Assembly: GCF_040361435.1 (NCBI RefSeq)
Contig: NZ_APNL01000004.1
Location: 124,001-188,000 of the forward strand
Direction of reading: 5' to 3'
Length of the DNA stretch: 64,000 nt
Origin: Salinisphaera sp002433465
Lineage (GTDB): Bacteria > Pseudomonadota > Gammaproteobacteria > Nevskiales > Salinisphaeraceae
The notes below the pieces were generated by a model. It saw only the letters and a list, made by a program, of their open reading frames with translations. It did no database searches and had not been told where the DNA came from. Position numbers and translations under genes: made by a program. Of this stretch, positions 42,524 to 51,914 are shown piece after piece (the first letter of the stretch is position 1; every line of letters begins with the position of its first letter).

Positions 42524-44633
42524 CAAGGCCGCCAAGAAAACGCGCTACAGCGCGAGCGATTCCTGCAAACGCCTGAACGGCGTCGGGCCCAAGCTCGTCG
42601 ACAAGCTCGCGACGCTGGGTATTGCCAGTATCGGCGATGTGCTGCTGCACCGGCCGACGCGCTACGAAGACCGTACCCGCGTCACCCCGGTGGGCGAGAT
42701 GATCGCGCAGGGCCTGCCCGTGGTAGCGGTGGTTCGTATCGAGGCCGCCGAGGTGCGCCACGGCCGCCGGCGCAGCCTGTTGGTGAGTACCACCGACGGG
42801 CAGGCGCGCCTGTGGCTGCGCTTCTTTCATTTTGCGCCGGCCCAGCAGGCGCGGCTGGTGGCCGGCACGTGGCTGCGCGTGTTCGGCGAGCCGCGCCCCG
42901 GGGTATATGGCCTCGAGATCGTGCATCCCGAGTACCAGATCGTGGACGACGCAGCCGCGGGCCACGATTTCACGCCCGAGCTGCGTGCGGTGTATCCGGC
43001 CACCGCCGGGGTCACCCAGCCGCGGCTTCGTGATATGGCCGACCAGGCGCTGGCCCTGCTGGATACGCCCGGTTTCTGGCCCGATGCGCTACCCGCCGAT
43101 CTGGGTCGCGAGCTGGCCGCGGCGGGAATCGATATCGATATCGCCGCGGCGCTGCGCTGTATCCATCGGCCCGCGCCGAACGAGGATCTGGCCGCCTTGA
43201 TCGAGGGCCGCCACCCGGCGGTGACCCGGCTGGCATTCGAGGAACTGCTGGGCCATCAACTGGGGCTGCGCAGCCGACGCCGTGAGGTCAAGACCGAACG
43301 CGCGCCGGTGCTCGGCGATGCGGGCCGCGGGCTGAGCCCGCTGTTCGAGCAGCTGGGCTTTTCGCCCACCAATGCCCAGCGCCGGGTGATTGGCGAAATT
43401 CTGGCCGATATGGCCGTGGCCCATCCGATGCTGCGCCTGATCCAGGGCGACGTCGGCTCGGGCAAGACCGTGGTCGCTGCAGCCGCGGTGCTGACCGCGA
43501 TCGAGAACGGCTGGCAGGCGGCGTTCATGGCGCCGACCGAACTGCTGGCCGAACAGCACTATGCGAATCTGGCCGGCTGGCTGGAGCCGCTCGGGGTACA
43601 GGTGTTGCTGGTGACCGGCCGGCGCCGCCGCGATGACGCGCTGCTCGCGCCCATACGCGACGGCGAGCCGGTGGCGGTGGTGGGCACCCATGCGCTGTTT
43701 CAGGCGTCGTTGGATTTCGGGCGGCTGGGCCTGTGCGTGATCGACGAACAGCATCGCTTCGGGGTGGATCAGCGCCTGGCCCTGCGCAACAAGGCCGCCG
43801 CCGGCGGATTGACCGCGCATCAGCTGATCATGACCGCCACGCCCATCCCGCGCACCCTGGCGATGAGCGCGTACGCCGACCTGGATACCTCGGTGATCGA
43901 CGAGCTGCCGCCCGGGCGTACCCCGGTGGTGACGGTGGCCGTTCCCAACACCCGCCGCGACGAAGTGGTCGAACGCATCGGCCGCGCGGTCGCCGACGGG
44001 CGCCAGGTCTATTGGGTATGTACGCTCATCGAGGCCAGCGACAAGCTCGAGGCCCAGGCGGCGGAAGCGGCGGCCGAGGCGTTGTCCGAGGCCCTGCCGG
44101 GGGTGCAGGTGTCGCTGGCGCACGGGCGTATGAAGGCCGCGGCCAAGCAAAAGGCCATGCAGGCCTTCAAGAAAGGTGCGATCGATGTACTGGTGGCCAC
44201 CACCGTGATCGAGGTGGGCGTGGACGTGCCCAATGCCTCGCTGATGATCATCGAAAACGCCGAACGACTCGGTCTGGCCCAGCTGCACCAGCTGCGCGGG
44301 CGCGTAGGGCGGGGCTCGGTGGAAAGTCATTGTGTGCTGCTCTACCAGCCGCCGCTATCGGAGACGGCGCGCAAACGCCTGTCCGCGCTGCGTGAAACCG
44401 GTGACGGCTTTGCCATTGCACGGGCCGACCTGGAGCTGCGCGGGCCGGGCGAGGTGTTGGGCACGCGCCAGACCGGAGCGGCGAGTTTTCGTATTGCCGA
44501 TCTGGTACGCGACGGGGTGTGGGTAGAAAAAGCGCTGACCGCAGCCGACGATGTGCTGGCTTATCACCCCCGCGAGGCGGCCACGCTCATCGAGCGCTGG
44601 GCGGGCGGTCGCGGTGGCTATGCCGGCGTCTGA
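42501..44633 (+). CDS. recG: ATP-dependent DNA helicase RecG
   Basis: A branched-DNA translocase that regresses stalled forks and processes Holliday junctions. It has 710 residues, starting with the wedge domain (RLNGVGPKLVDKLATLGIASI; OB fold around TDGQARLWLRFFHF). The helicase motifs are GDVGSGKTVVAAAA (I), APTELLAEQHY (Ia), DEQHRFGV (II), TATPIPRTLAM (III), VATTVIEVGVDVPNASLM (V) and QLRGRVGRG (VI). The C-terminal TRG region contains GEVLGTRQTGAASFRIADL. Its start is embedded in the end of ridA, so the two are likely co-translated. Confidence 0.97.
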   Translation: MPSSCSADKAAKKTRYSASDSCKRLNGVGPKLVDKLATLGIASIGDVLLHRPTRYEDRTRVTPVGEMIAQGLPVVAVVRIEAAEVRHGRRRSLLVSTTDGQARLWLRFFHFAPAQQARLVAGTWLRVFGEPRPGVYGLEIVHPEYQIVDDAAAGHDFTPELRAVYPATAGVTQPRLRDMADQALALLDTPGFWPDALPADLGRELAAAGIDIDIAAALRCIHRPAPNEDLAALIEGRHPAVTRLAFEELLGHQLGLRSRRREVKTERAPVLGDAGRGLSPLFEQLGFSPTNAQRRVIGEILADMAVAHPMLRLIQGDVGSGKTVVAAAAVLTAIENGWQAAFMAPTELLAEQHYANLAGWLEPLGVQVLLVTGRRRRDDALLAPIRDGEPVAVVGTHALFQASLDFGRLGLCVIDEQHRFGVDQRLALRNKAAAGGLTAHQLIMTATPIPRTLAMSAYADLDTSVIDELPPGRTPVVTVAVPNTRRDEVVERIGRAVADGRQVYWVCTLIEASDKLEAQAAEAAAEALSEALPGVQVSLAHGRMKAAAKQKAMQAFKKGAIDVLVATTVIEVGVDVPNASLMIIENAERLGLAQLHQLRGRVGRGSVESHCVLLYQPPLSETARKRLSALRETGDGFAIARADLELRGPGEVLGTRQTGAASFRIADLVRDGVWVEKALTAADDVLAYHPREAATLIERWAGGRGGYAGV

Positions 44634-44917
44634 CAACTTACGCCATACATGAGCGCACCTGAAACGCAGCCGGCCGCGTTAAAGCAAAGACTTGTTTATG
44701 AAAAGAGTTCAGCATGCGGCGTGAGCATCGAGCCACCTGGCCATCGAACGATCGGTCTGTCGTCTTGTTCGTATTCCTTGCCGGACACCCTGCCTGCTTG
44801 AACACAGCCGACGGCGTTTCATTCATAATCGAAACCGCGGATAGGCTGGCGCGTGGGCAACCCGCGCCTGCAGCCCATACTCCCCTTTAGCCATAATCGA
44901 GACGGGAAAAGCCCGGC

Positions 44918-46885
44918 GTGAAACTGCTCGTTCGCCTACGTAATCTGCTTCAGTTCCAGCTCGAGCAATTCATGCTGCGCGGGGTGCTCTCGCGGCTGCT
45001 GGTCATCGCCTGTGCGATGGTGCTTATCGCCGTGAGCGCCGGGCTGCTCGTCTACAACGTGCCGCATATCGGCGAGGCCGGCGAAGAGGGCGATCCCGGT
45101 TCCGCAATCTGGTGGGCGTTTCTAAGGCTCACCGATTCCGGCTATCTCGGCGATGACGAAGGAACCCTGCTGCGGACGGTGTCGACCACGCTCACCATAC
45201 TCGGCGTGGTGCTGTTTGTCGGTGCGCTGATTGCGACCATGACGCAGTGGCTCGACGACACCATCGAAACGCTCGAGGCCGGCTATACGCCCATTGCCAA
45301 GAACAACCATATCCTCATTCTCGGCTGGAGCAGTCGTACCGCGGGTATGGTCGAGAACCTCGTGCAGTCACAGGCGCGGGTCAAGCGCTTTCTGGACCGG
45401 CACGGCGGTGGCCGTCTGCATATCGTGATTCTGGCCGAGCGGGTCAATACCGGCATGGCCCAGGAGCTCAAGGACCGCCTGGGGCGGCGCTACGACGCGC
45501 GGCGCATCACGCTGCGGTCGGGTACGCCGCTGCGGGCCGATCATCTGCGTCGGGTCGATTTCGAGCATGCCGCCGCGGTCATCCTTGCCGGCCGCGAGTT
45601 CGACGGCGACGGCGCGGGCGACGAAGCCACCATCAAGACCCTGATCAACGCCACCGGCAGCAGCGAAGACAAGCTGCCGCTGGTGGTGGCCGAAGTCTTC
45701 GACGCCAACCATCTGGCCACCGCGGCCCGTGCCTATGCCGGCGAAGCCGAGCTCATCGGCGCCGGGCGCATCGTCGCCCGACTGCTCGCCCAGAACACCC
45801 GTAATCGCGGCCTGTCGTGGGTTTATGGCGAATTGCTCAACGGCAAGGATGAACAGATATTCGTGCGCGAATGCCCAAGTCTGGTCGGCGAGCGCCTGGT
45901 CGACGTGGCCGGCTGTTTCGACAAGGCGGTATTACTCGGCGCGGCGCGCGACGGTGCGCTCATCCCGGTTCATCGTGAAGATGGCGAACGCGTTCGCGAC
46001 GGCGACCGGCTTGCGTTTATCGCCCGCGCCTTCGATGACTGCGCGCCTACCGGCGCGCCGGAGACGGTGATTACGGCCAGCCCGGTCGAGCGGCGCGAGC
46101 GGGCCGCGCGCAGCCGGGGCCATCGGCGCGTGCTGGTGCTGGGCTGGAACCGCAAGCTGCCGTCGCTGTTGGCCGAGTTCGAGGCTTATCGGCGGGAAAG
46201 CGTGACCATCGATGTCTTCTCGCTGCGCCCGATCGCCGAGCGCGAAACGCTGCTGGCCCGCCAGGGGGTACGGTTCGCGCATGCCAGCGTGCGCCAGATC
46301 GAGGGCGATTTCACGTCCTACCACGACCTGGGTCGGCTCTCGCTTGCCGACTACGACAACATCATCCTGCTGGCCAGCGATTGGCTGGGGTCGGCGGAGG
46401 CCGCGGACGCGCGTATGGTCATGGGCTATCTGGTGCTGGCCCAACAGCTCGAAAAGGTCGATCAGCCGCCGTTTACGCTGGTCGAAACCATGTCGGCCGA
46501 GAACGCGGCGTTGTTCGATGCGCCGCACGTCGAGCGCCTGATCTCGCCCGCTATTCAGTCCAGCCTGTTGACCCAGGTAGCGCTACGCCGCGAGTTGCAC
46601 TGGGTGATGGAAGAGCTGTTCGGCGCGGGCGGCGCCGAAGTGGTATTTCGCGACGCGTCCCGTCTGGGCTTGGCGGGTGGCGAGGACAGTTTCGAAACGC
46701 TGCGCCGTGCCCGCGCCGGCGAAGACGAAATTCTGCTCGGCGTCATGCGTGGCCCGGAGACGGCTCAGCCGCGGCTGCAGCTCAACGTGCGCGATAAACA
46801 TGTGCCGCTAAACCTCAAGGCCGGCGACGAACTGGTGGTGCTGGCGGTGCCGGCTGCGGCGCTCAGCACTGGCGAGGTGGGTTAG
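44918..46885 (+). CDS. CASTOR/POLLUX-related putative ion channel with RCK-like domains
   Basis: A 655-residue inner-membrane protein. The first helix (about residues 22-47) is followed by a pore-loop-like stretch near residues 65-80 (AIWWAFLRLTDSGYLGDDEG) and a second helix (about 88-110). After NHILILGWSSRTAGMVENLV comes an RCK-type Rossmann domain, and a second one starts at RRVLVLGWNRKLPSLLAEF near residue 404. This layout matches the bacterial relatives of the plant nuclear channels CASTOR and POLLUX/DMI1. The TDSG filter region resembles their ADSG/ADAG motif. Ion selectivity and ligand are unknown. The start is a GTG at 44918 preceded by GGGAAAAG. It converges with corA. Confidence 0.88.
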   Translation: MKLLVRLRNLLQFQLEQFMLRGVLSRLLVIACAMVLIAVSAGLLVYNVPHIGEAGEEGDPGSAIWWAFLRLTDSGYLGDDEGTLLRTVSTTLTILGVVLFVGALIATMTQWLDDTIETLEAGYTPIAKNNHILILGWSSRTAGMVENLVQSQARVKRFLDRHGGGRLHIVILAERVNTGMAQELKDRLGRRYDARRITLRSGTPLRADHLRRVDFEHAAAVILAGREFDGDGAGDEATIKTLINATGSSEDKLPLVVAEVFDANHLATAARAYAGEAELIGAGRIVARLLAQNTRNRGLSWVYGELLNGKDEQIFVRECPSLVGERLVDVAGCFDKAVLLGAARDGALIPVHREDGERVRDGDRLAFIARAFDDCAPTGAPETVITASPVERRERAARSRGHRRVLVLGWNRKLPSLLAEFEAYRRESVTIDVFSLRPIAERETLLARQGVRFAHASVRQIEGDFTSYHDLGRLSLADYDNIILLASDWLGSAEAADARMVMGYLVLAQQLEKVDQPPFTLVETMSAENAALFDAPHVERLISPAIQSSLLTQVALRRELHWVMEELFGAGGAEVVFRDASRLGLAGGEDSFETLRRARAGEDEILLGVMRGPETAQPRLQLNVRDKHVPLNLKAGDELVVLAVPAAALSTGEVG

Positions 46886-46933
46886 GCGAGCCGTGTCGGC
46901 CGCATTGCACGCCCGGGTTGGCGTCATCGCTGC

Positions 46934-48052
46934 TCAGAGCCAGCGCCTGCGCCGAAAAAATACCAGCATGCCGACCACCAGCGCGCCCATGAGCCCGAGC
47001 ACGATCGGGTAGCCGTAGCGCCAGCCCAGCTCCGGCATGTTCCAGGGGCTGGCGGTATCGAAGTTCATGCCATAGACGCCCACGATGAACGACAGCGGCA
47101 TGAAGACGGTGGCAATGAGCGTGAGCACGCGCATGATGTCGTTGAGCCGCATGGAGGCCAACGACAGATGCGTGTCCAGCAGGGCGCCCGTGGCATCGTG
47201 ATAACTGTCGATGAGATCCACCACGCGTCGGGCGTGGTCCTGTATGTCCCGGATATAGGGCCGGTTTTCGATATGGATCGCGGGGTGGTCGCTGGTTAGC
47301 CAGCGCTGGATCATCTCGTTCTGGGCACGCATCGTCTTGCCCAGCGTGCTCAGGGCACGGCGCAGGTCGTGAATGGTGCCGATCAGATCGTGCGTGCGCG
47401 TTTCGAATATTTCGTCTTCCAGGCGATCGAGGCGCTCGCCGTAGGCCGCGACCACGTCGAAAGCGCTGTCGACCACGACATCGGCCAGCGCATGGCCCAG
47501 ATGCTCGGCGCGGGCGCTGCTCTGGCCCATCGTGATTGGATCAGTCGCCAGGCGCATCCGTTCGCGCACCGGGGCGAACAGATCGTGCCGGCCGGCATGA
47601 AAGCTCAGTACGAAGCCGTCGCCGATGAACAGGCTGACCTGCTCGATGGTCAGCCGGGTCTCCGGCTGGCCGTAGCCGCTGGCTGCCGGCACCACCGGCA
47701 AGGCGAGGGTAATGAAGATGAGGTTGCGATAAGGGTCGAGTTTGGGCCGCTGGCCGTGGTTGTGAACGTCTTCCAGGGCGAGCGGGTGCAGATGAAAGCG
47801 CTCGCCCAGGCGGGCGAGATCCGCGGGCGGCACGTCGCCCTCGAAATGCAGCCAGTGCAGCGCGCTGCCCTCGACCAGGGCGCCCAGCGCTTCGTCCAGG
47901 GTGGTGGCCATGCGTTCACGGGTCGGCCGGCCGGCGTCAAGCGACAGGGCATGAACCGTCAGCGTATCGTTGCTGGCCGGGTCGGCATGTTCGACGAGCG
48001 CACCGGGGCGCGTACCCGGCTTGGGGTGGCGTATATGGATATGGCGCAGCAT
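46934..48052 (-). CDS. corA: CorA family magnesium/divalent cation transporter
   Basis: A 372-residue CorA-superfamily channel. A soluble alpha/beta N-terminal domain (HPLALEDVHNHGQRPKLD) and a long stalk helix (RLNDIMRVLTLIATVFMPLS) lead into the first membrane helix. That ends in the signature selectivity motif YGMNF, with a second helix (YPIVLGLMGALVVGMLVFF) and a basic tail. GMN is conserved in both CorA (Mg2+, Co2+) and ZntB (Zn2+), so the substrate is not fixed by sequence alone. It lies 59 bp after comF on the same strand and converges with the putative channel gene. Confidence 0.93.
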   Translation of the reverse strand: MLRHIHIRHPKPGTRPGALVEHADPASNDTLTVHALSLDAGRPTRERMATTLDEALGALVEGSALHWLHFEGDVPPADLARLGERFHLHPLALEDVHNHGQRPKLDPYRNLIFITLALPVVPAASGYGQPETRLTIEQVSLFIGDGFVLSFHAGRHDLFAPVRERMRLATDPITMGQSSARAEHLGHALADVVVDSAFDVVAAYGERLDRLEDEIFETRTHDLIGTIHDLRRALSTLGKTMRAQNEMIQRWLTSDHPAIHIENRPYIRDIQDHARRVVDLIDSYHDATGALLDTHLSLASMRLNDIMRVLTLIATVFMPLSFIVGVYGMNFDTASPWNMPELGWRYGYPIVLGLMGALVVGMLVFFRRRRWL

Positions 48053-48111
48053 GGCGCCAAGCCTTCAATGCCGCCGCGCGCGCGTCAAGTGCCAGAGTTC
48101 GCGCACGCCGC

Positions 48112-48816
48112 CTATGCACGTGCGACCGCATACAGATCAACGCGCTGCGCGCCAGCGCGGCGCAAACAGGCGGCCAGGGCGCGCACGGTATGTCCGGTGG
48201 TGACCACGTCGTCGACGATGGCGACATGCGCACCGTGCAAGCCACGACGGCATACGAAGGCGTTGCGCACGTTGGCACGGCGCGCGCTGGCCGCCAGCGT
48301 GCTCTGACGCTCGGTGGCCAGGCGTCGCTCGATACCGCGTGCCGCGATCGGCACGGCCAGTGGCTCGGCCAGACGGCGGGCGATTCGTTCGGCCTGATTG
48401 AAGCCGCGTTTGCGCAGGTTCTTTGCGTGCAGGGGAACGGGCACGAGGTAGTCGGGACGGCACATGTCGGCTGCCCCGATACGCTCGGCCAGCAGATCGC
48501 CCAAAAGCCGCGCATGCGGCATACGCGCACTGAATTTAAGCCGGGTGACCAGCCAGTCCGCCGGGGGGCGATAGTGCAGCGACGCGATGGCACGTTCGGC
48601 CAGCGGACGCTTTCGACAATCCGGGCATATCCGATCAGCGGTCAGCTCCGATAGCGCCAGCGCACAATGCCGGCAGGCCGAGCCAAGCCAGGGCAGTTCG
48701 GCCTTGCACTCCACACAGATATCCTGTTCCAGCGATGCCGGGGCATGGCACAGCACGCAGGCCGGCCCGAGCAGAAGTGACTGTATATTTTGTGACCATC
48801 TGTAAAGGAAAGGCAT
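48112..48816 (-). CDS. comF: ComF family protein (phosphoribosyltransferase-like)
   Basis: A 234-residue protein with a zinc-ribbon-rich N-terminus (CVLC near residue 20; CVEC near 34; CRHC near 48; CPDC near 64). The C-terminal phosphoribosyltransferase-like domain carries the PRPP loop VAIVDDVVTTGHT near residue 205. KNLRKRGFNQAERIAR is the conserved middle motif. Homologues take part in DNA uptake during transformation (ComF) or gluconate use (GntX). With a pil operon in the same window, a competence role is plausible. AGGAAAA precedes the ATG. It diverges from bioB, a common gammaproteobacterial pairing. Confidence 0.92.
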   Translation of the reverse strand: MPFLYRWSQNIQSLLLGPACVLCHAPASLEQDICVECKAELPWLGSACRHCALALSELTADRICPDCRKRPLAERAIASLHYRPPADWLVTRLKFSARMPHARLLGDLLAERIGAADMCRPDYLVPVPLHAKNLRKRGFNQAERIARRLAEPLAVPIAARGIERRLATERQSTLAASARRANVRNAFVCRRGLHGAHVAIVDDVVTTGHTVRALAACLRRAGAQRVDLYAVARA

Positions 48817-48886
48817 TTTTCCTGCTTGACAGTGGCTGGCGCTTGGCCAACCCTTTTACGCTCTTGAATCCTGAGTCGATACTGCC

Positions 48887-49945
48887 ATGCCCGAATCTGC
48901 GGATACCGCCGTTCTTCGCCACGACTGGCGCGCCGACGAGGTACAGGCCTTGTTCGCGCTGCCGTTCGCGGACCTGATCTATCGTGCCCAGAGCGCGCAT
49001 CGCGCGCATTTCGACGCCAATGAGGTGCAGTTGTCGACGCTGATGTCGATCAAGACCGGGGCCTGTCCGGAAGACTGTGCCTACTGCCCGCAGAGCGTGC
49101 GTTTTGACACCGGACTGGAGCGCGAGGCGCTGTTACCGCTGGAGCAGGTCCGAGACGCGGCCCAGCGCGCACGCGCGGCCGGTGCCACGCGGTTCTGCAT
49201 GGGCGCGGCCTGGCGCAGCCCCAAGGATCGCGACCTGGAAAAGGTCATCGACATGGTGCAGGCGGTCAAGGACGAAGGCCTGGAAACCTGCGTGACGCTG
49301 GGCATGCTCAAGGCCCGCCAAGCAGAGAAACTCAAGGCCGCCGGGCTCGACTACTACAACCACAATCTCGATACCTCGCCCGAGTACTATCAGGACATCA
49401 TCACCACGCGGACCTACGAGGATCGGCTGGATACGCTCGGGCACGTGCGCGACGCGGGAATCAAGGTCTGCTGCGGCGGCATCGTGGGCATGGGCGAGAC
49501 ACCGCTGGATCGCGCCGAGCTGCTGTGCCAGCTGGCGAACCTGCCGGAACACCCCCAGAGCGTGCCGATCAACAATCTGGTACAGGTTGAAGGCACGCCG
49601 CTGCACGGCGTGGATCCCATCGACGAGCTCGACTTCGTGCGCACGATCGCCGTGGCCAAGATCATGATGCCGGCTTCCTATGTGCGGCTGTCCGCCGGGC
49701 GTGAGCAGATGTCGGAGGCCACCCAAACGCTGTGCTTTCTGGCCGGCGCGAACTCGATCTTCTACGGCGATCAGCTGTTGACCACGTCGAATCCGGCCCA
49801 CTTGAAGGATCTCGCGCTGCTCGAAAAGCTTGGCATGAAGCCGGAGGCTTCGCCCAAATACAGCGATATCGAGGCCGGGCAGGCGCCCAGCGCTGAAGCC
49901 GCACCGCAGGGCTGCCGAGCGGCGGCAACGGCCGGCGCATCGTGA
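48887..49945 (+). CDS. bioB: Biotin synthase
   Basis: A radical SAM enzyme that inserts sulfur into dethiobiotin. It has 352 residues with the 4Fe-4S motif TGACPEDCAYCPQS (C-x3-C-x2-C) near residue 55, and conserved segments RFCMGAAWR, YNHNLDTSPEYY, VCCGGIVGMGE and AGREQMSEATQTLCFLAGANSIFYGD, which include 2Fe-2S and substrate ligands. The final residues (QAPSAEAAPQGCRAAATAG) are a non-conserved tail. The 70-bp spacer to comF has a perfect TTGACA at 48826-48831 but no good -10, and I see no palindrome like the BirA operator. It is the first gene of bioBFHD. Confidence 0.97.
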   Translation: MPESADTAVLRHDWRADEVQALFALPFADLIYRAQSAHRAHFDANEVQLSTLMSIKTGACPEDCAYCPQSVRFDTGLEREALLPLEQVRDAAQRARAAGATRFCMGAAWRSPKDRDLEKVIDMVQAVKDEGLETCVTLGMLKARQAEKLKAAGLDYYNHNLDTSPEYYQDIITTRTYEDRLDTLGHVRDAGIKVCCGGIVGMGETPLDRAELLCQLANLPEHPQSVPINNLVQVEGTPLHGVDPIDELDFVRTIAVAKIMMPASYVRLSAGREQMSEATQTLCFLAGANSIFYGDQLLTTSNPAHLKDLALLEKLGMKPEASPKYSDIEAGQAPSAEAAPQGCRAAATAGAS

Positions 49946-51132
49946 CGCAGACGCTGGCAGCGCATTGTCGCGAACGGCTGGCCGCGGTCAGGGCGGCCGA
50001 GCGCTTTCGCCGTCGGCGCGTGATCGAGGGCGCGCATGCGCCGCAAGTGGTCGCAGACGGCCAGCGCTGCGTTAATTTCTGCAGCAACGACTATCTGGGG
50101 CTGGCCGCAGAGCCGGCATTGGCGCAGCGAATGGCCCGTGCCGGCGAACGCCTGGGCACCGGCAGCGCCGCCTCCCAGTTGGTGACCGGCCACAACGTCG
50201 AGCACGCAGCGCTGGAAGCCGAACTGGCCGATTGGGTCGGGCGCGAACGCGCGCTCGTATTCTCGACCGGCTACGCGGCGAATGTGGGCGTGGTCAGTGC
50301 GCTGATGACAGGCGGCGACCATATCGTCGCCGATGCGCTCAATCATGCCTCGTTGATCGACGGCGCCCGGCTATCGGGCGCCTCCAAGCATGTCTATCGC
50401 CACGCCGATGCCGTGGACGCAGCCGACAAGCTCGCCGCCTGCGATAGCGGCAATCGTATGCTGCTCACCGACAGCGTGTTTTCAATGGACGGCGACACCG
50501 CGCCGCTGTGTGCGCTGGCCGAACTTGCCGCGGTGCGCGGCGCCTGGCTGACGGTCGACGATGCCCACGGCCTGGGTGTTTTCGGTGCCCAGGGCGCCGG
50601 GCGGGTTGCCGAGGCCGGGCTGGGCAGCGATCGCGTGCCGCTGCTGCTGGCAACCCTGGGAAAGTCGGTGGGCGCGGCCGGCGCCTTCGTGGCCGGGGAC
50701 GATGACGTGATTGAAGCGATTCTGCAAAGCGCGCGTTCGCTGATCTTTTCGACCGCGCCGCCGCCGGCGCTCGCCGCTGCCGCACGCGAAGGCGTGGCGC
50801 TGGCGCGGGCGGGCGACGCGCGGCGTAGACATCTCATGGCTTTGATCGAGCGCTTTCGGCGCGGCGCGCTTGAGCTTGGGCTGCCGGTCGAACCGTCGGA
50901 CAGCCCCATTCAGCCGCTGATGCTGGGTGACGAAGCCCAGGCCCTGGCGGTCAGCGATGCACTGCTGGCGCGGGGTTTTCTGGTCGGTGCGATTCGTCCA
51001 CCGACCGTGGCGCCCGGCACGTCGCGGCTGCGTATCACCCTGACTGCGGGCCACGACGAAGCACAGGTCGATGCCTTGCTGGCCGCGCTCGCGGCGGTGC
51101 GGCCCGCAGCCGATAGCCGGCGCAGCGCATGA
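49942..51132 (+). CDS. bioF: 8-amino-7-oxononanoate synthase
   Basis: A PLP enzyme joining pimeloyl-ACP (or -CoA) and alanine. The 396-residue protein shows NFCSNDYLGLAAEP, GSAASQLVTGHNVEHAALE, DSVFSMDGDTAPL, VDDAHGLGVFG, and the PLP-lysine region ATLGKSVGAAGAFVAG. These are the alpha-oxoamine synthase motifs in order. The start is GTG at 49942, overlapping the bioB stop (GTGA). It overlaps bioH by 4 bp at the other end. Confidence 0.97.
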   Translation: MTQTLAAHCRERLAAVRAAERFRRRRVIEGAHAPQVVADGQRCVNFCSNDYLGLAAEPALAQRMARAGERLGTGSAASQLVTGHNVEHAALEAELADWVGRERALVFSTGYAANVGVVSALMTGGDHIVADALNHASLIDGARLSGASKHVYRHADAVDAADKLAACDSGNRMLLTDSVFSMDGDTAPLCALAELAAVRGAWLTVDDAHGLGVFGAQGAGRVAEAGLGSDRVPLLLATLGKSVGAAGAFVAGDDDVIEAILQSARSLIFSTAPPPALAAAAREGVALARAGDARRRHLMALIERFRRGALELGLPVEPSDSPIQPLMLGDEAQALAVSDALLARGFLVGAIRPPTVAPGTSRLRITLTAGHDEAQVDALLAALAAVRPAADSRRSA

Positions 51133-51914
51133 GCCTGCATGTACAAAGCGTGGGTACGCAGGGCCCCGATATCGTCTTTCTGCACGGCTGGGGGCTGTCG
51201 TCGCGTATCTGGGAATCGCTGGCAGGGCGGCTCAAGAGCCGTTTTCGTTGTCATCTGGTGGATTTGCCCGGTCACGGCGAAAGCGCGGTGGGCCCGGCCG
51301 GGCTCAACAACTGGGTTGACGCCGTAATGGAACAGATCGACCGGCCTGCGGTTTTCGTGGGCTGGTCGCTGGGCGGCCTCGTCGCCATGGGGGCCGCGCG
51401 TCGCCACCCCGAACGCGTCCAGGGGCTGGTACTGGTGGCCACCCTGGCACGCTTCATTCGTGAGCCGGGCAACGACTACGGCATGAAGCAAAGTGCCATC
51501 GAAGCCACCCGCCGCGGGCTCAGCGAGGATTTTTCGACCACGTTGAGCGAGTTCTTGATGCAGCAGGTGCTCGGCGAGCCGGGGGCGGCACGCGCGGTGC
51601 GCAGCCTGCGCAACGATCTCATGGACCAGCCGCCGGCACAGGCCGCACTCGAGCGCGGCCTGGATATTCTCTTCGAGGCCGATTTCCGTGATGCGCTGGC
51701 CGCTATCGATGCGCCCGCGCTGGTGATCGCCGGCGCGCGTGATCGCATGGCCCACCCCGACGGCATGGCTGCCATGGCCGATGCCATGCCGAATGCACGG
51801 TTCTGGCGGGTGCAGCGCGCCGCGCATGCGCCGTTCATCTCGCACGAAAAACCGTTTGCCGAGCGGCTGTCTGCGTTTGTCGATGCCTGCATTGACGGCG
51901 AGAAGGCCGAATGA
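51129..51914 (+). CDS. bioH: Pimeloyl-ACP methyl ester carboxylesterase BioH
   Basis: An alpha/beta hydrolase of 261 residues that releases methanol from pimeloyl-ACP methyl ester. The oxyanion motif is VFLHGWGLSSRIWE. The nucleophile elbow is GWSLGGLVAMG (Ser near residue 82), the acid is in AGARDRMAHPDG, and the catalytic His is in RAAHAPFISHEKPF. It starts with an ATGA overlap on bioF and ends with an ATGA overlap on bioD. Its presence implies the BioC/BioH pathway, although bioC is not in this operon. Confidence 0.94.
   Translation: MSLHVQSVGTQGPDIVFLHGWGLSSRIWESLAGRLKSRFRCHLVDLPGHGESAVGPAGLNNWVDAVMEQIDRPAVFVGWSLGGLVAMGAARRHPERVQGLVLVATLARFIREPGNDYGMKQSAIEATRRGLSEDFSTTLSEFLMQQVLGEPGAARAVRSLRNDLMDQPPAQAALERGLDILFEADFRDALAAIDAPALVIAGARDRMAHPDGMAAMADAMPNARFWRVQRAAHAPFISHEKPFAERLSAFVDACIDGEKAE

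Noticed and set aside
44634..44917. A possible small gene in the recG-channel spacer (62-codon minus-strand frame at 44638-44826)
   Set aside because: No ribosome site, no recognisable motif and unusual codon use for this genome. Treated as spacer.
48817..48886. A BirA-type operator upstream of bioB
   Set aside because: I looked for the long palindrome typical of biotin operators and found none. The perfect TTGACA at 48826 has no matching -10 at 16-18 bp.
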